Source: Gemmatimonadota bacterium (GTDB taxonomy: Bacteria > Gemmatimonadota > Gemmatimonadetes > Gemmatimonadales > Gemmatimonadaceae). From it: a stretch of 64,000 bases of DNA. Under the pieces are notes generated by a model. The model worked only from the letters and a program-made list of their open reading frames with translations. It searched no databases and was not told the DNA's origin. The position numbers and the translations under genes were made by a program. Shown one piece after another: positions 36,738-45,583 of the stretch (the first letter of the stretch is position 1; the number at the start of each line of letters is the position of its first letter). The DNA is taken from positions 186,001-250,000 of the forward strand of contig JAQBQB010000018.1 in assembly GCA_028287235.1 (NCBI GenBank), read 5' to 3'.

Positions 36738-37961
36738 TCAGAGGATGGCGGTTACTTGACTCCCCCATTTGGCGGTCGAGATCTCCCGGCTATACCGCGT
36801 TTCGGCGGCTCTACGGGCATTGTGGCCCATGGACGCCGTCAAGTCCGGCCGCCGCCGGAACATCTGAAGCGCCTCGACGAGCGCGTCGGGGCTCTCGGGA
36901 GGCGTCACGACCCCACAGTCCGCTTCCCGCACCAGAGCCGCGACGTCGCTCCGTTCGGAGCCCACGAATACCACCGGCCGGCCGCTCGCCAAAATGCCAT
37001 ATGTCTTGCTCGACACGACCATGCCGATCGCTTCCGGCGCTTCCGTGACGAGCGAGACGCTCGCTGCCGCGAGCGAGAGCTCGAGGGCTTCGCGCGGGAC
37101 GTAGTCGAGAAAGCGCACGTTCACGAGGTTGTCGCGCTCCGCGGCTTGCCGAACTTGCCGCAGCCGGCTTCCGCCGCCCACGAACAGAAACACGATGTCC
37201 TCGTCGCGGAGCCGCGACATCGCCCCGATGATCGCGTCGAGCGTGTGTGCCCGGCCCGCATTGCCAGAGTGCAGCACCACGAACTTGCCGTCGAGCGCGT
37301 GCTCGCGCAGAAAAGGGTTCGTCGCGCGCGACCGCGGTTGAATCGCCACCGCGTCGGCCCAGTTGTGGATCACCGTCGTTCGCGCTGCATCGGCGCCGGC
37401 GGCGATGACGGCCTCGCGCATGCGCGGGCCCAGCACGATGACGAGGTCGCAGGCGGCGTTGAGGCGCCGCGCGATTCCATCCGCGACGCGATACACCAGG
37501 CCATCTCCGCGGAGCGCACCGAGCCGCTCGGCGATCTGCGGGTAGAGATCCTGGACCCAGTACACCACGCGCGCGTGTCGCCATTTGCCGATGGCCACCG
37601 CGACGGCCACGATAAACGGCGGATCCGTCATCGCCCCGATGACGTCCGGCCTCGGCAGGCGGGCCAGCCGCCAGAAGCTGGCGAGGAAGTACGTCAGATA
37701 ATCCGCGACTCGCCCGAACGTCGTGCTCCGCCCGAATGCCGTTCCGGCGACGCGATGAATCTCGACGCCGTTTCGCGTCTCGCGCGCGGGACGCTTCACG
37801 GCGCCGCCGTCGTAGACGGCGCGACCCGCGACGACGGTCACGCGCCACCCAGCCGCCGCGAGGTCCTCGGCGAGGTCGGTCAGCATCTGCGCCGTCGCCG
37901 TCACGTCGGGCCAGTAGAATCGGTTGAGCAGGACGATCGACCGCCCGTGTGTTTCGGACAC
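36738..37961 (-). CDS. GT4 glycosyltransferase (WcaI/WbuB-like)
   Basis: A 407-residue cytosolic/peripheral GT-B enzyme. It shows an N-terminal LLNRFYWPDVTATAQMLTDLAEDLAAAG typical of WcaI-like GT4 members, VVYWVQDLYPQI, a central VLHSGNAGRAHTLD and C-terminal MVVSSKTYGILASGRPVVF with EADCGVV (the E-x7-E nucleotide region). The donor is unknown; family members use GDP-L-fucose or N-acetyl-fucosamine among others, and fcl is in the locus. It starts with GTG 37961, one base after the polymerase gene stop. Downstream lies a gap of 193 bases before wza, so this is the last member of the GT section. Confidence 0.85.
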   Translation of the reverse strand: MSETHGRSIVLLNRFYWPDVTATAQMLTDLAEDLAAAGWRVTVVAGRAVYDGGAVKRPARETRNGVEIHRVAGTAFGRSTTFGRVADYLTYFLASFWRLARLPRPDVIGAMTDPPFIVAVAVAIGKWRHARVVYWVQDLYPQIAERLGALRGDGLVYRVADGIARRLNAACDLVIVLGPRMREAVIAAGADAARTTVIHNWADAVAIQPRSRATNPFLREHALDGKFVVLHSGNAGRAHTLDAIIGAMSRLRDEDIVFLFVGGGSRLRQVRQAAERDNLVNVRFLDYVPREALELSLAAASVSLVTEAPEAIGMVVSSKTYGILASGRPVVFVGSERSDVAALVREADCGVVTPPESPDALVEALQMFRRRPDLTASMGHNARRAAETRYSREISTAKWGSQVTAIL

Positions 37962-37962
37962 G

Positions 37963-39480
37963 TCAGCTTTCCGGAACGGGTCGGCTCGACGCGGCCGGCG
38001 CGGCCGGCGCGGCTTCCGCCGGAGTCGGCCGGGCGAGGCCGACAGCGCGGGGCGGGGCGACGATCGGTTGGGCGCGCACGAGCCAGCCACTCTCTCGCCC
38101 CACGAAGAACAGCGTCGTCATGATGAGGTAACCCCACATCACGTCGTTGAGCAGAAACTCGAACGCATTGCCGCGCCAAAGCGACATTAACAGCGCGTTG
38201 TACACGAGCCCCGAGCCGATGAGATAGCCGCCGAACCAACGCTCGCCGAGGCGCGCGGCGAGCGACGCGATCAGTCCGTACAGGAAGCACGCGATGACGA
38301 TTCCGATCGCGCCGCCGGAGAGATACGCATCCACGATGAACTGTGGCTTCGCCGAAACGGTCGAGCTCTCGCGGAGGATGACCCCGTTGTCGTACACGCG
38401 CTGCATCGCCACGGTCTCGAGACTCGGCTTGCCCGGCCAGAGCATGCGAGGCACGAGGCCGGTGAGCGCCTGGCGCAGAATGGTCGTGCCGTAGTACGGA
38501 TGCTCGGCCGGCGTATGCCGAAGGTACTGCGTGAACAACTCGATCTCGGACGCACGCGTCGTCAGAAATTCCCAGGTCGACGCGACGAAGTCCACGTCGC
38601 CCGCTCGGAGATCGGAGTAGGCCATGCGCGCCGCCGTCACGCGGTCGGTGCCGCCGTACCAGCTGAGCTGCCGAAAGAGGTTGTTGTAGGCCGGCAGCAC
38701 GACGAGCAGTGCCGCGAGCACGACCGGCGTGACCAGCATGACCGTCCGGCGGTACATCGGATACGCGAACACCGCGAGGAGCAGGAGGACCACGATCACC
38801 TCTTCCTTCCATCCGCTGAGCAGCGCGTTCGCGAGGTTGGTGCAATACACCGCCGCGTTGATGCCCATCAACATCGGTTGCTTGGAGCGCAGCGCGGCGA
38901 CGAGCGACAGCACCGATGCCACGAGCCCGAACGTCTCGAAGCGCACGGCGAGTTGCGGCGCGTGTCCCCAGAGCCGCAGGCCGATCGTCGATGCGATGCA
39001 GATGCTCGCCACCACGGTGAGCAGCGTCGCGACGTTCGCGCTGGGCCGGAGGCGCCAGGCCACGGTGGATTTCGGATCCATGCCCGCGAGCAGCCCGGCG
39101 GCGAGCGCCGCATGCGCGAGCACGTAGAACCGCTGCGCTTCGGCGAGCAACTGCAAGTGCTCCTCGTCGACCAAACCGCCGGCGCGCTGGGTAAGGTAGT
39201 AATAGCCGTCAGCCTCGAAGAAGGCGAAGATCGAGGTCAGCGCCGCATAGGTGACGAAGATGAGCTGGGTGAGGACGATCGGGCGCAGCACCTGCTCGAG
39301 AACGCTCCGACCGTCGGCCAACTGCTTGATCTTTCCCGATAGCGTGAGCCAGATGATCGCGATCGATCCCAGCCATGCGAGGGCGAACGACAGCACCGGC
39401 GTGCTCGCGGCGGCCGCCGCCAGCGCGTACGGAATGAACAGCAACACGTAGAGGCTTCCTCCACCTCGGCGCGGCGTCAT
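37963..39480 (-). CDS. O-antigen polymerase-like membrane protein (Wzy)
   Basis: A 505-residue protein with about 11-12 hydrophobic segments. The long loop after about residue 275 carries VPRMLWPGKPSLETVAMQRV (343-362), the R-x-x-W-P-x-K-P signature of the Wzy-like oligosaccharide repeat polymerase family; ELFTQYLRHTPAEHPYYGTTIL precedes it. It is expected to link lipid-bound repeat units in the periplasm. The C-terminus is Ala/Pro rich. The start at 39480 overlaps the stop of the upstream GT by 4 bases (ATGA). Presence in the same operon as an ABC export pair is unusual. Confidence 0.8.
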   Translation of the reverse strand: MTPRRGGGSLYVLLFIPYALAAAAASTPVLSFALAWLGSIAIIWLTLSGKIKQLADGRSVLEQVLRPIVLTQLIFVTYAALTSIFAFFEADGYYYLTQRAGGLVDEEHLQLLAEAQRFYVLAHAALAAGLLAGMDPKSTVAWRLRPSANVATLLTVVASICIASTIGLRLWGHAPQLAVRFETFGLVASVLSLVAALRSKQPMLMGINAAVYCTNLANALLSGWKEEVIVVLLLLAVFAYPMYRRTVMLVTPVVLAALLVVLPAYNNLFRQLSWYGGTDRVTAARMAYSDLRAGDVDFVASTWEFLTTRASEIELFTQYLRHTPAEHPYYGTTILRQALTGLVPRMLWPGKPSLETVAMQRVYDNGVILRESSTVSAKPQFIVDAYLSGGAIGIVIACFLYGLIASLAARLGERWFGGYLIGSGLVYNALLMSLWRGNAFEFLLNDVMWGYLIMTTLFFVGRESGWLVRAQPIVAPPRAVGLARPTPAEAAPAAPAASSRPVPES

Positions 39481-40658
39481 GTCGTCACCCGATCCACCGT
39501 TCCCTCGATTCGCGATGCCGTGGCGTCGATCGACCACTCGCGGATGAGCGCTTCGCCGCGCGCGCCGAGCGTGGCGCGCGCGTCCGGTGTGCAGGCACGG
39601 TCGAGCGCCGCGCGAAGGGCGGCGGCGTCGCCCGACGGAAACACGAAGCCCGTCTCGCCCTCGCGCACGAGGTCCGCCGCGCAGCCCACGCGATCGCTCG
39701 CCACTACCGCGCGCCCACTGGCCATCGCCTCGTTGACCGCAAGGCCCCACGTTTCGCTCTGCGACGGAAGGACGAAGACGTCGCCGAGCCGGTAGGCGAC
39801 CGGCATTCGCCTCTGATTCTGAAAGCCCGCGAAATGCACGTTCGGCCGATCCGCAGCCGCTGCACGAAGGCTCTGTTCGAGCGGCCCGCTGCCGACGAAG
39901 ATGAGATGCTCGCGTTGCGCGGGGTTGCCGCGCATGAACGCGTCGAGCAACAGCTCGGGAGACTTGGTCGCGTCGAGCTTTCCGGCGAAGAGGATCGTCG
40001 TCGCGTCGGGCGGGATGGCGAGCGCCGTGCGCCATTCGGCGGCGTCGCGCGCCAGCGTGCCGTGCGGATCATGAAACCGGTCGTTGTCGACCGAGGGCGG
40101 GGCCCACTCGAGTCGTTCGCCGCGCACCCCATGTGCCTCGAAGTACCGGCGGTTTTGCACTCCGGCATACAGCGCGACGTCCACCTGGCGGTAGACATGG
40201 CGCAGCCAGGTGCGCCGAAGCCAGCGCCGCGGACCGCGCGATTCGCCGAGGAGCGTGGAGTCGCCGCGAAACAACACCGGCACGCGGCCGTGAAAGGCGC
40301 GCATCGCGGCGAGGTGGCTGTGAAACGCCCAGCCGTGAACCATGATGGCGTCGGGCGCCCACTGCTCCACGGTCGGCACGAGCCGGCTGCTCGCGATACC
40401 GCCGCGGTGATGTGTGCCCGGATCGCGGCTTTCGTTCGGCACGAAGGTGTGCTCGTAACCGTCGAGCAGCGGAACGTCCCACGCGACTTCGCGCGCAAAC
40501 CCGCGGTCGGTCTCCAGTGCACCGTTCCAGCCGTAGAACACGTGGAGGTCGAGGTTGCTCCGCGCCGCGAGCCGCTTGAACAGCGGCGCATAGTATTGAA
40601 TCGGATGGCTCGTCACGATCGCCAGCCGCGTACGCTTGCCAGTCCTGCGGGAGATCAT
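39477..40658 (-). CDS. GT4 glycosyltransferase
   Basis: A 393-residue GT-B enzyme. The N-terminus reads LAIVTSHPIQYYAPLFKRLA, followed by MVHGWAFHSHLAAM; the C-terminal donor domain has ILFAGKLDATKSPELLLDAF, LIFVGSGPLEQSLRAAA, VFVLPSQSETWGLAVNEAMA (with E-x7-E) and GCAADLVREGETGFVFPSGD. Likely transfers a sugar to the lipid-linked chain using a nucleotide sugar; substrate cannot be read from sequence. Both ends overlap neighbours by 4 bases (ATGA at 39477-39480 and 40655-40658), so translation is coupled. Confidence 0.88.
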   Translation of the reverse strand: MISRRTGKRTRLAIVTSHPIQYYAPLFKRLAARSNLDLHVFYGWNGALETDRGFAREVAWDVPLLDGYEHTFVPNESRDPGTHHRGGIASSRLVPTVEQWAPDAIMVHGWAFHSHLAAMRAFHGRVPVLFRGDSTLLGESRGPRRWLRRTWLRHVYRQVDVALYAGVQNRRYFEAHGVRGERLEWAPPSVDNDRFHDPHGTLARDAAEWRTALAIPPDATTILFAGKLDATKSPELLLDAFMRGNPAQREHLIFVGSGPLEQSLRAAAADRPNVHFAGFQNQRRMPVAYRLGDVFVLPSQSETWGLAVNEAMASGRAVVASDRVGCAADLVREGETGFVFPSGDAAALRAALDRACTPDARATLGARGEALIREWSIDATASRIEGTVDRVTT

Positions 40659-41995
40659 GTGATCGTCGGCTGCAAGGGCGACGCACGAACGACGGATGTC
40701 TTCGCCACGACGCGGTCGAACACCTCCACCTGCCGGCGAGTCATGGTTCGCGCGGTATAGCGCTCGAACGCACTCCACTGCGTGGCCGGTGTGAACGGAA
40801 GCGCGCCGAGGATTCGCGACCACGTCTCGAGCACTCCGGCGCGCAGCGTCTGGTCGCCCGGCGCGGTCGCGCCGCCGAATGTGACCACGTCGCCGGCCGC
40901 GGTTTCCCGCAGCGCGGAGACCACGCTGCTGCCTTCGGCGAAGATCGCGAGGATCGGCCGCCGCGCGAGAATGTACGGGTAGAGCTTGGACGCAGTGTAG
41001 CCGGGGCTCGTCGAGCCGGGAATCACCAGCATGTCCGCCTCGCGCAGAAGCTCGAGCGCGGTGAAGTAGGGGACCCGTGCCGGATACTCGCGAACGCAGT
41101 TCTCGACGCCATACTGCGCGGCGAGCGGTTCGATCGTCTTCGCCGCGTCGTCGGCGCGGCCGTAGCTGGTTCCCACGAAATGAAGCCGTACCTGCGAGAA
41201 CAACGCGGGCTGCGAGACCAGGCCATCGGCGAGCGCGCCGAAGATCGCGTGCGCGGCCACGGCCATGTCGTGGCCGCCGCGTCCGACGTAGACCACGTTC
41301 ACTATTCCATCTTCGCGCCGAAAGACGCAGTTCTCGGGCTTCAGCTCGTCGAGCAGCTCGAAGTCGCGCGTGGCGCCGCCGAAGGGAATCACGCTGCACG
41401 GAGTTTCGCGCATGCGCGGATACCGCTCGCGCAGCGTGGCGCAGTAGTCATCCGATACGCTGATGACGGCGTCGACACTCCGCATCGCGATGGGCTCGAG
41501 GTATTTGTCGAGCCGATGAGAAAACCAATACTTCCGCGGACGCTGCTCCTTCGGCAGGCGCTCGTAGTAGTCCGTGTGCCACGGGTCCTGCAGGTCGATC
41601 ACGAACGGCACGCCGAAGCGCCGCTTCCAGTAGGCGCCGAGGATGGTCACGGGAAACATCGTCGTGGAGAAGTAGACGAGGTCCATGTCACCCCGTGCGA
41701 GCAGCCGGTTGCCTGCGTGGCAGTACTGCCACAACGAGCGGAGCGCCACGCTGCCGAGACCGAGCTTCCGCGTCCATCGCGGATCGAGCGCCGCTACGTG
41801 CTGGACATTGGTGGCCGGCGGAATGGTGCGGAGCAGCGCGTCGTCCCGCGCCATCTCGACGTAGCGCGGATCCACGGCGAGGACCGTCGCCTCCCATCCC
41901 ATCTCCGCCAGGTACGGAAGGCTCTGCCGAACGCGATGCATGTCCGCCGCGTTCACCGGTGGAAAATGCGGCGAGACGATCAGGACGCGCGGCAT
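40655..41995 (-). CDS. GT4-like glycosyltransferase
   Basis: A 446-residue GT-B protein. It starts VLIVSPHFPPVNAADMHRVR with a classic Glyco_transf_4 layout, then PFVIDLQDPWHTDYYERLP, KYLEPIAMRSVDAVISVSDDY, and the C-terminal half with VNVVYVGRGGHDMAVAA and ADMLVIPGSTSPGYTASKLY. The E-x7-E acidic pair normally near the donor is less clear than in its neighbours (EPLAAQYGVENCV), so donor use is less certain. It overlaps the next gene by 16 bases and the previous by 4. Confidence 0.8.
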   Translation of the reverse strand: MPRVLIVSPHFPPVNAADMHRVRQSLPYLAEMGWEATVLAVDPRYVEMARDDALLRTIPPATNVQHVAALDPRWTRKLGLGSVALRSLWQYCHAGNRLLARGDMDLVYFSTTMFPVTILGAYWKRRFGVPFVIDLQDPWHTDYYERLPKEQRPRKYWFSHRLDKYLEPIAMRSVDAVISVSDDYCATLRERYPRMRETPCSVIPFGGATRDFELLDELKPENCVFRREDGIVNVVYVGRGGHDMAVAAHAIFGALADGLVSQPALFSQVRLHFVGTSYGRADDAAKTIEPLAAQYGVENCVREYPARVPYFTALELLREADMLVIPGSTSPGYTASKLYPYILARRPILAIFAEGSSVVSALRETAAGDVVTFGGATAPGDQTLRAGVLETWSRILGALPFTPATQWSAFERYTARTMTRRQVEVFDRVVAKTSVVRASPLQPTIT

Positions 41996-43035
41996 TGCTC
42001 GCTGCCAAGGAGCTGTCGATAAAGCCGCTCGTATTCGTCTGCAATCGCCGCGGGACTGAACCGTTCTTCTCCCACGCGCCGGCACTCGCGGCGCGAGAGC
42101 TCGCCGAGCCGGTTCACGGCCTCGGCCATCTGCTCGGCAGTGTCGCAGAGAAAGCCGGTGCGTCCGTGGGCAATCCCCTCGGGCACTCCGCCGCGGCGGA
42201 AGGCGATCACCGGCGTTCCGCAGAGCAGCGACTCCGGTAGCACGACGGGGAAGGGCTCTTCCCATTCGATGGGGAGGAGCATCGCAGCGGCATTCGCGAG
42301 CAATTGGTTCTTCCGCGCGTCGTCGACCGGGCCGAGGAACACGATCTGCTCGCCGTCGATCTCCGGCCGAATCTCGCGCTCGAAGTATTCGCGCTCCTCG
42401 GGGAGGTCCGAGACATTGCCGGCGATGTGGAGCGTCCGGCCCAACTGGCGCGCAACGGCGATCGCCGTGTGCGCGCCCTTGCACCGCTCGAGCCGCCCGA
42501 GGAACGCCAGCGGTGCCGCCTGCGGATCGACGTCGTAGTTCGGAACGTATCGCTCCGCCGGCGCGCAGTTGTAGACCACGCTCCAGGCGCCGCCACCCGG
42601 TGCGCCCGTGTCCTTGATTGCCGCGCTGACGGCCGTGAAGTGGAGTTGTCTGGCACCGAGTCGGCTGGCCAACCGCATGTTGGCCGGATTCACTCGGCGC
42701 ATGTACGTCTGCACTTTGACCACGTCGCGGCGAAAGACGCTCGTGAGATAGGCGAGGCGCCCAAAATTGTGGATGACGTCGAACCGCGAGGCGTCGCGGA
42801 CGAGGCGCGCGGTGAGAAGGCTCGTGTTGCGGACACCGCTCCAGCGCGACCACTCGCCCTCGCGGCCGAATGGCCGAACGGGTGCCGCGGTCCGCGAGCC
42901 CGGCGCCGCCCACAGCTCGAGAGCGTGCCCGCGCGCCGTGAGCTCGTTGGCGAGGTCCGCCACGACACGCTCGATACCTCCGTAGTGCAGCGGCGGCACG
43001 GCGATGAACGGATCCATGATCAACAGGATGTTCAT
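41980..43035 (-). CDS. GT4 glycosyltransferase
   Basis: A 351-residue GT-B enzyme with MNILLIMDPFIAVPPLHYGG followed by IERVVADLANEL, a family start that matches GT4 enzymes of sugar-nucleotide glycosylation. The donor half shows AFLGRLERCKGAHTAIAV, LHIAGNVSDLPEER, AAAMLLPIEWEEPFPVVLPE and CGTPVIAFRRGGVPEGI with GFLCDTAEQMAEAV. Sugar and acceptor unknown. The stop of the carbamoyltransferase gene is 5 bases upstream. Confidence 0.87.
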   Translation of the reverse strand: MNILLIMDPFIAVPPLHYGGIERVVADLANELTARGHALELWAAPGSRTAAPVRPFGREGEWSRWSGVRNTSLLTARLVRDASRFDVIHNFGRLAYLTSVFRRDVVKVQTYMRRVNPANMRLASRLGARQLHFTAVSAAIKDTGAPGGGAWSVVYNCAPAERYVPNYDVDPQAAPLAFLGRLERCKGAHTAIAVARQLGRTLHIAGNVSDLPEEREYFEREIRPEIDGEQIVFLGPVDDARKNQLLANAAAMLLPIEWEEPFPVVLPESLLCGTPVIAFRRGGVPEGIAHGRTGFLCDTAEQMAEAVNRLGELSRRECRRVGEERFSPAAIADEYERLYRQLLGSEQCRAS

Positions 43036-43039
43036 TCGC

Positions 43040-44806
43040 TCACGCCCCGTTGCGCCGCTGAATGATCGAGTTGCCGATCACGATGGCGTCCATCTTCGTG
43101 CGCAGGAAGCAGTGCATGGCCTGCTCCGGCGTGTCGACGATTGGCTCGTTCTCGTTGAAGCTGGTGTTGAGCAGCACCGGCGTTCCCGTCTGTCGCTCGA
43201 ACTCCTTGATCAGCGCGTGATAGCGTGGATTCGTGCGTTGGCTCACCGTCTGCACCCGGCCGCTTCCGTCGACGTGCGTGATTGCCGGCAGCAGCGCGCG
43301 CTTCTCCGGACGCACCGCGAACACTTGCTGCATGAATGGATCGGGCGAGGCGTCGACGAAATAGTCGCCGAGCGACTCTTCGAGCACCGACGGCGCGAAC
43401 GGCCTGAACTTCTCGCGGAACTTGATCTTCACGTTGATCAAGTCGCGCATGTCCGCGCGCCGAGCGTCGGCGATGATGCTGCGGTTGCCCAGCGCGCGCG
43501 CCCCCCACTCCATGCGGCCCTGGAACCAGCCCACGACCTTTCCGTCTGCGACCAGCGCGGCAGTCGCCTGGTTGAGGGCGTCTTCGTCGAGCAACGACTT
43601 GACGCAGTACGCACCGATGTCGCCGTCCTGCGCAGCCAGCAGCGCCGCGGCATCAACGTCGGTGTACTCGGTGCCCCAGTAGGCGTGCTCCATCACGAAC
43701 GACCGCGGCTGATCGAGTCGCTGATGCCAGACGTAGTACGCGGCGCCGAGCGCGGTTCCGTTGTCACCGGCCGCCGGTTGGATGTACAGCTCGCGAAAGG
43801 GCGTGTGCGCCCGGATCTTCCCGTTCGCCACGCTGTTCATCGCGCAGCCGCCGGCGAGGCAGAGCCGCGAATTATGCGTCCGCTCCCAGAGTCCGTTCAA
43901 CACGTGGAACATGCATTCTTCGTAGACGGCTTGAAGGGAGTGCGCGATGTCCTCGTGGCGGGCAGCGAGCGGCTCGTCCGCCGTGCGCGCCGGGCCGAGC
44001 AGCTCGTCGAGCGCCGCGCTGTACACACGGCCGAGCGTTGGCGAGCCGTCCTCCCATTCCATCTCGATGCCTTCGGACGCATGGCGGAAGTACTGCAGTT
44101 GCAGCCGAAAGCGTCCGCCGCGCTCGAGCTCCACGAGTTGACGGATGTGGGAGACGAACGTCGGCCGGCCGTACGGCGCGAGGCCCATCACCTTGAACTC
44201 GTCGCCGTACGCGTGAAACCCGAGATGCTGCGTGACGGCCGTGTAGAGAAGCCCGAGCGAGTGCGGGAAGGTCACGCGATCCAGCACGTCGATGTGGTTG
44301 CCCCTGCCGACTGCGAACGACGTGCTGACGAAATCTCCGAAGCCGTCGATCGCGCAGACGGCGGCGTCGTCGAACGGCGAAACGAAGAAGGCGCTGGCGA
44401 GGTGCGCCGGGTGGTGCTCCACGAAGTGCAACCGCGGTAGGCCGTGCAGCGGCAGCGCGAGCGCCTCGGCGAGCGGACCGCGCAGGTCGCGCACCTTGCG
44501 CGCGTTCCGCAGCCGGTCGAGCACGAGCGCGGCGCTCGGCCGGTTGGCCACCGCGAACAACGCCTTGCGCGCCAGGTTCGCGTGCGGGTCGCGGCTCACG
44601 GCGACATGGGCCACATCGGAGCCTTTGATGCCGCCGATCTCGAGACACTTGCGAATGGCGTTCGTCGGAAAGCCCGCGCAATGCTTCACGCGGCGGAATC
44701 GCTCCTCCTCGAGCGCCGCGACGAGCTGTCCGTCGCGCAACAGCACGGCGGCAACGTCGCCATGATAGGCGTTGATGCCGAGCACGTACGTCGGCGTGCT
44801 GGTCAC
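43040..44806 (-). CDS. O-carbamoyltransferase (NodU/CmcH family)
   Basis: A 588-residue enzyme that transfers a carbamoyl group from carbamoyl phosphate to a hydroxyl of a sugar or small molecule via a carbamoyl-adenylate. ASKHA-type N-terminal half: LGINAYHGDVAAVLLRDG and EEERFRRVKH; the metal/phosphate loop VEHHPAHLASAF (129-140; His131, His132, His135) and CAIDGFGDFVS; C-terminal YrdC-like half with NGTALGAAYYVW, VVGWFQGRMEWGARALGNRS and PVLLNTSFNENEPI. It sits inside the glycosyltransferase run, so a carbamoylated sugar in the glycan is the likely product, as in Nod factors and some antibiotics. Confidence 0.93.
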   Translation of the reverse strand: MTSTPTYVLGINAYHGDVAAVLLRDGQLVAALEEERFRRVKHCAGFPTNAIRKCLEIGGIKGSDVAHVAVSRDPHANLARKALFAVANRPSAALVLDRLRNARKVRDLRGPLAEALALPLHGLPRLHFVEHHPAHLASAFFVSPFDDAAVCAIDGFGDFVSTSFAVGRGNHIDVLDRVTFPHSLGLLYTAVTQHLGFHAYGDEFKVMGLAPYGRPTFVSHIRQLVELERGGRFRLQLQYFRHASEGIEMEWEDGSPTLGRVYSAALDELLGPARTADEPLAARHEDIAHSLQAVYEECMFHVLNGLWERTHNSRLCLAGGCAMNSVANGKIRAHTPFRELYIQPAAGDNGTALGAAYYVWHQRLDQPRSFVMEHAYWGTEYTDVDAAALLAAQDGDIGAYCVKSLLDEDALNQATAALVADGKVVGWFQGRMEWGARALGNRSIIADARRADMRDLINVKIKFREKFRPFAPSVLEESLGDYFVDASPDPFMQQVFAVRPEKRALLPAITHVDGSGRVQTVSQRTNPRYHALIKEFERQTGTPVLLNTSFNENEPIVDTPEQAMHCFLRTKMDAIVIGNSIIQRRNGA

Positions 44807-45579
44807 GACGTACCACGACGGAAAGCGTTCCGCATCAGGAGGAGCGACACGAGCGTTTCGGCGTACGCGCGCTGGGCGGTGTAGAACCAGCCGGCGGGTC
44901 CGTCGAGAATCAGTCCTTTGTAAAACAGGCAGTAGAGCGGAGTGACGACGGGTAGGACGAACGCGCGGCGCCGCAGTCGATCGGCGAGGTCGAACTCTTC
45001 TGCGCGGCCCGTGCGAAGTTTCTCCGCTTCATTTGCGGCGTACGTGCGCTGCGCGGCGAGCCACGTGCGGAAGGGTTTGCGGTCGTCGTGATCGATCGTC
45101 GACGTGAGCGAGCCGATCGCGCCGTCGATCTGCAGCCGATGGGCGTGTCCGACACTCACGTAGCTCGCGCCGTTTCGCCGGTGCAGTACCACGCGCGGCG
45201 GGTACAGCGTACCGCGCAACGGGCGTCCATGACTGCAATAGCGGAAGCGCGCCGCGAACCCGCTCGCCTCGGTCTCGTCCGGCACCGCCTCGAGCTCGGC
45301 GGCGAGGTCGGCGCTGCAGATGTAGTCCGCATCGAGCGACAGCACCCACGGCGTTTTCACGTGCGCGAGCCCCGCGTTGCACTGATCGGCGAACGACGTG
45401 AAGGCCCGTTGCACCACCATGATGCGCGGATCGCCGCGAAGAATTTCCATCGTGCGGTCTTCGCTGAAGCTGTCGACCACGACGATGCGCGCCGCCCACG
45501 CCAGGCGTTCCAGCGATCGCGCGATGTTCGGTTCCTCGTCGCGCGTGATGATGAGCGGGGTGATGGAGTCGAGTCGCAT
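44803..45579 (-). CDS. GT2 glycosyltransferase, WaaE/KdtX-like
   Basis: A 258-residue inverting GT-A enzyme. It shows the family start LDSITPLIITRDEEPNIARSL, the DXD-containing segment LSLDADYICSADL (WVLSLDADYI), FAARFRYCSHGRPLRGTLYPP and the DHDDRKPFRTWLA region typical of WaaE-like beta-1,4-glucosyltransferases. The C-terminus is hydrophobic (LPVVTPLYCLFYKGLI), as in this family. It overlaps the carbamoyltransferase start by 4 bases (ATGA). The added sugar is unknown; WaaE-like members often use UDP-glucose. Confidence 0.85.
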   Translation of the reverse strand: MRLDSITPLIITRDEEPNIARSLERLAWAARIVVVDSFSEDRTMEILRGDPRIMVVQRAFTSFADQCNAGLAHVKTPWVLSLDADYICSADLAAELEAVPDETEASGFAARFRYCSHGRPLRGTLYPPRVVLHRRNGASYVSVGHAHRLQIDGAIGSLTSTIDHDDRKPFRTWLAAQRTYAANEAEKLRTGRAEEFDLADRLRRRAFVLPVVTPLYCLFYKGLILDGPAGWFYTAQRAYAETLVSLLLMRNAFRRGTS

Positions 45580-45583
45580 TGCC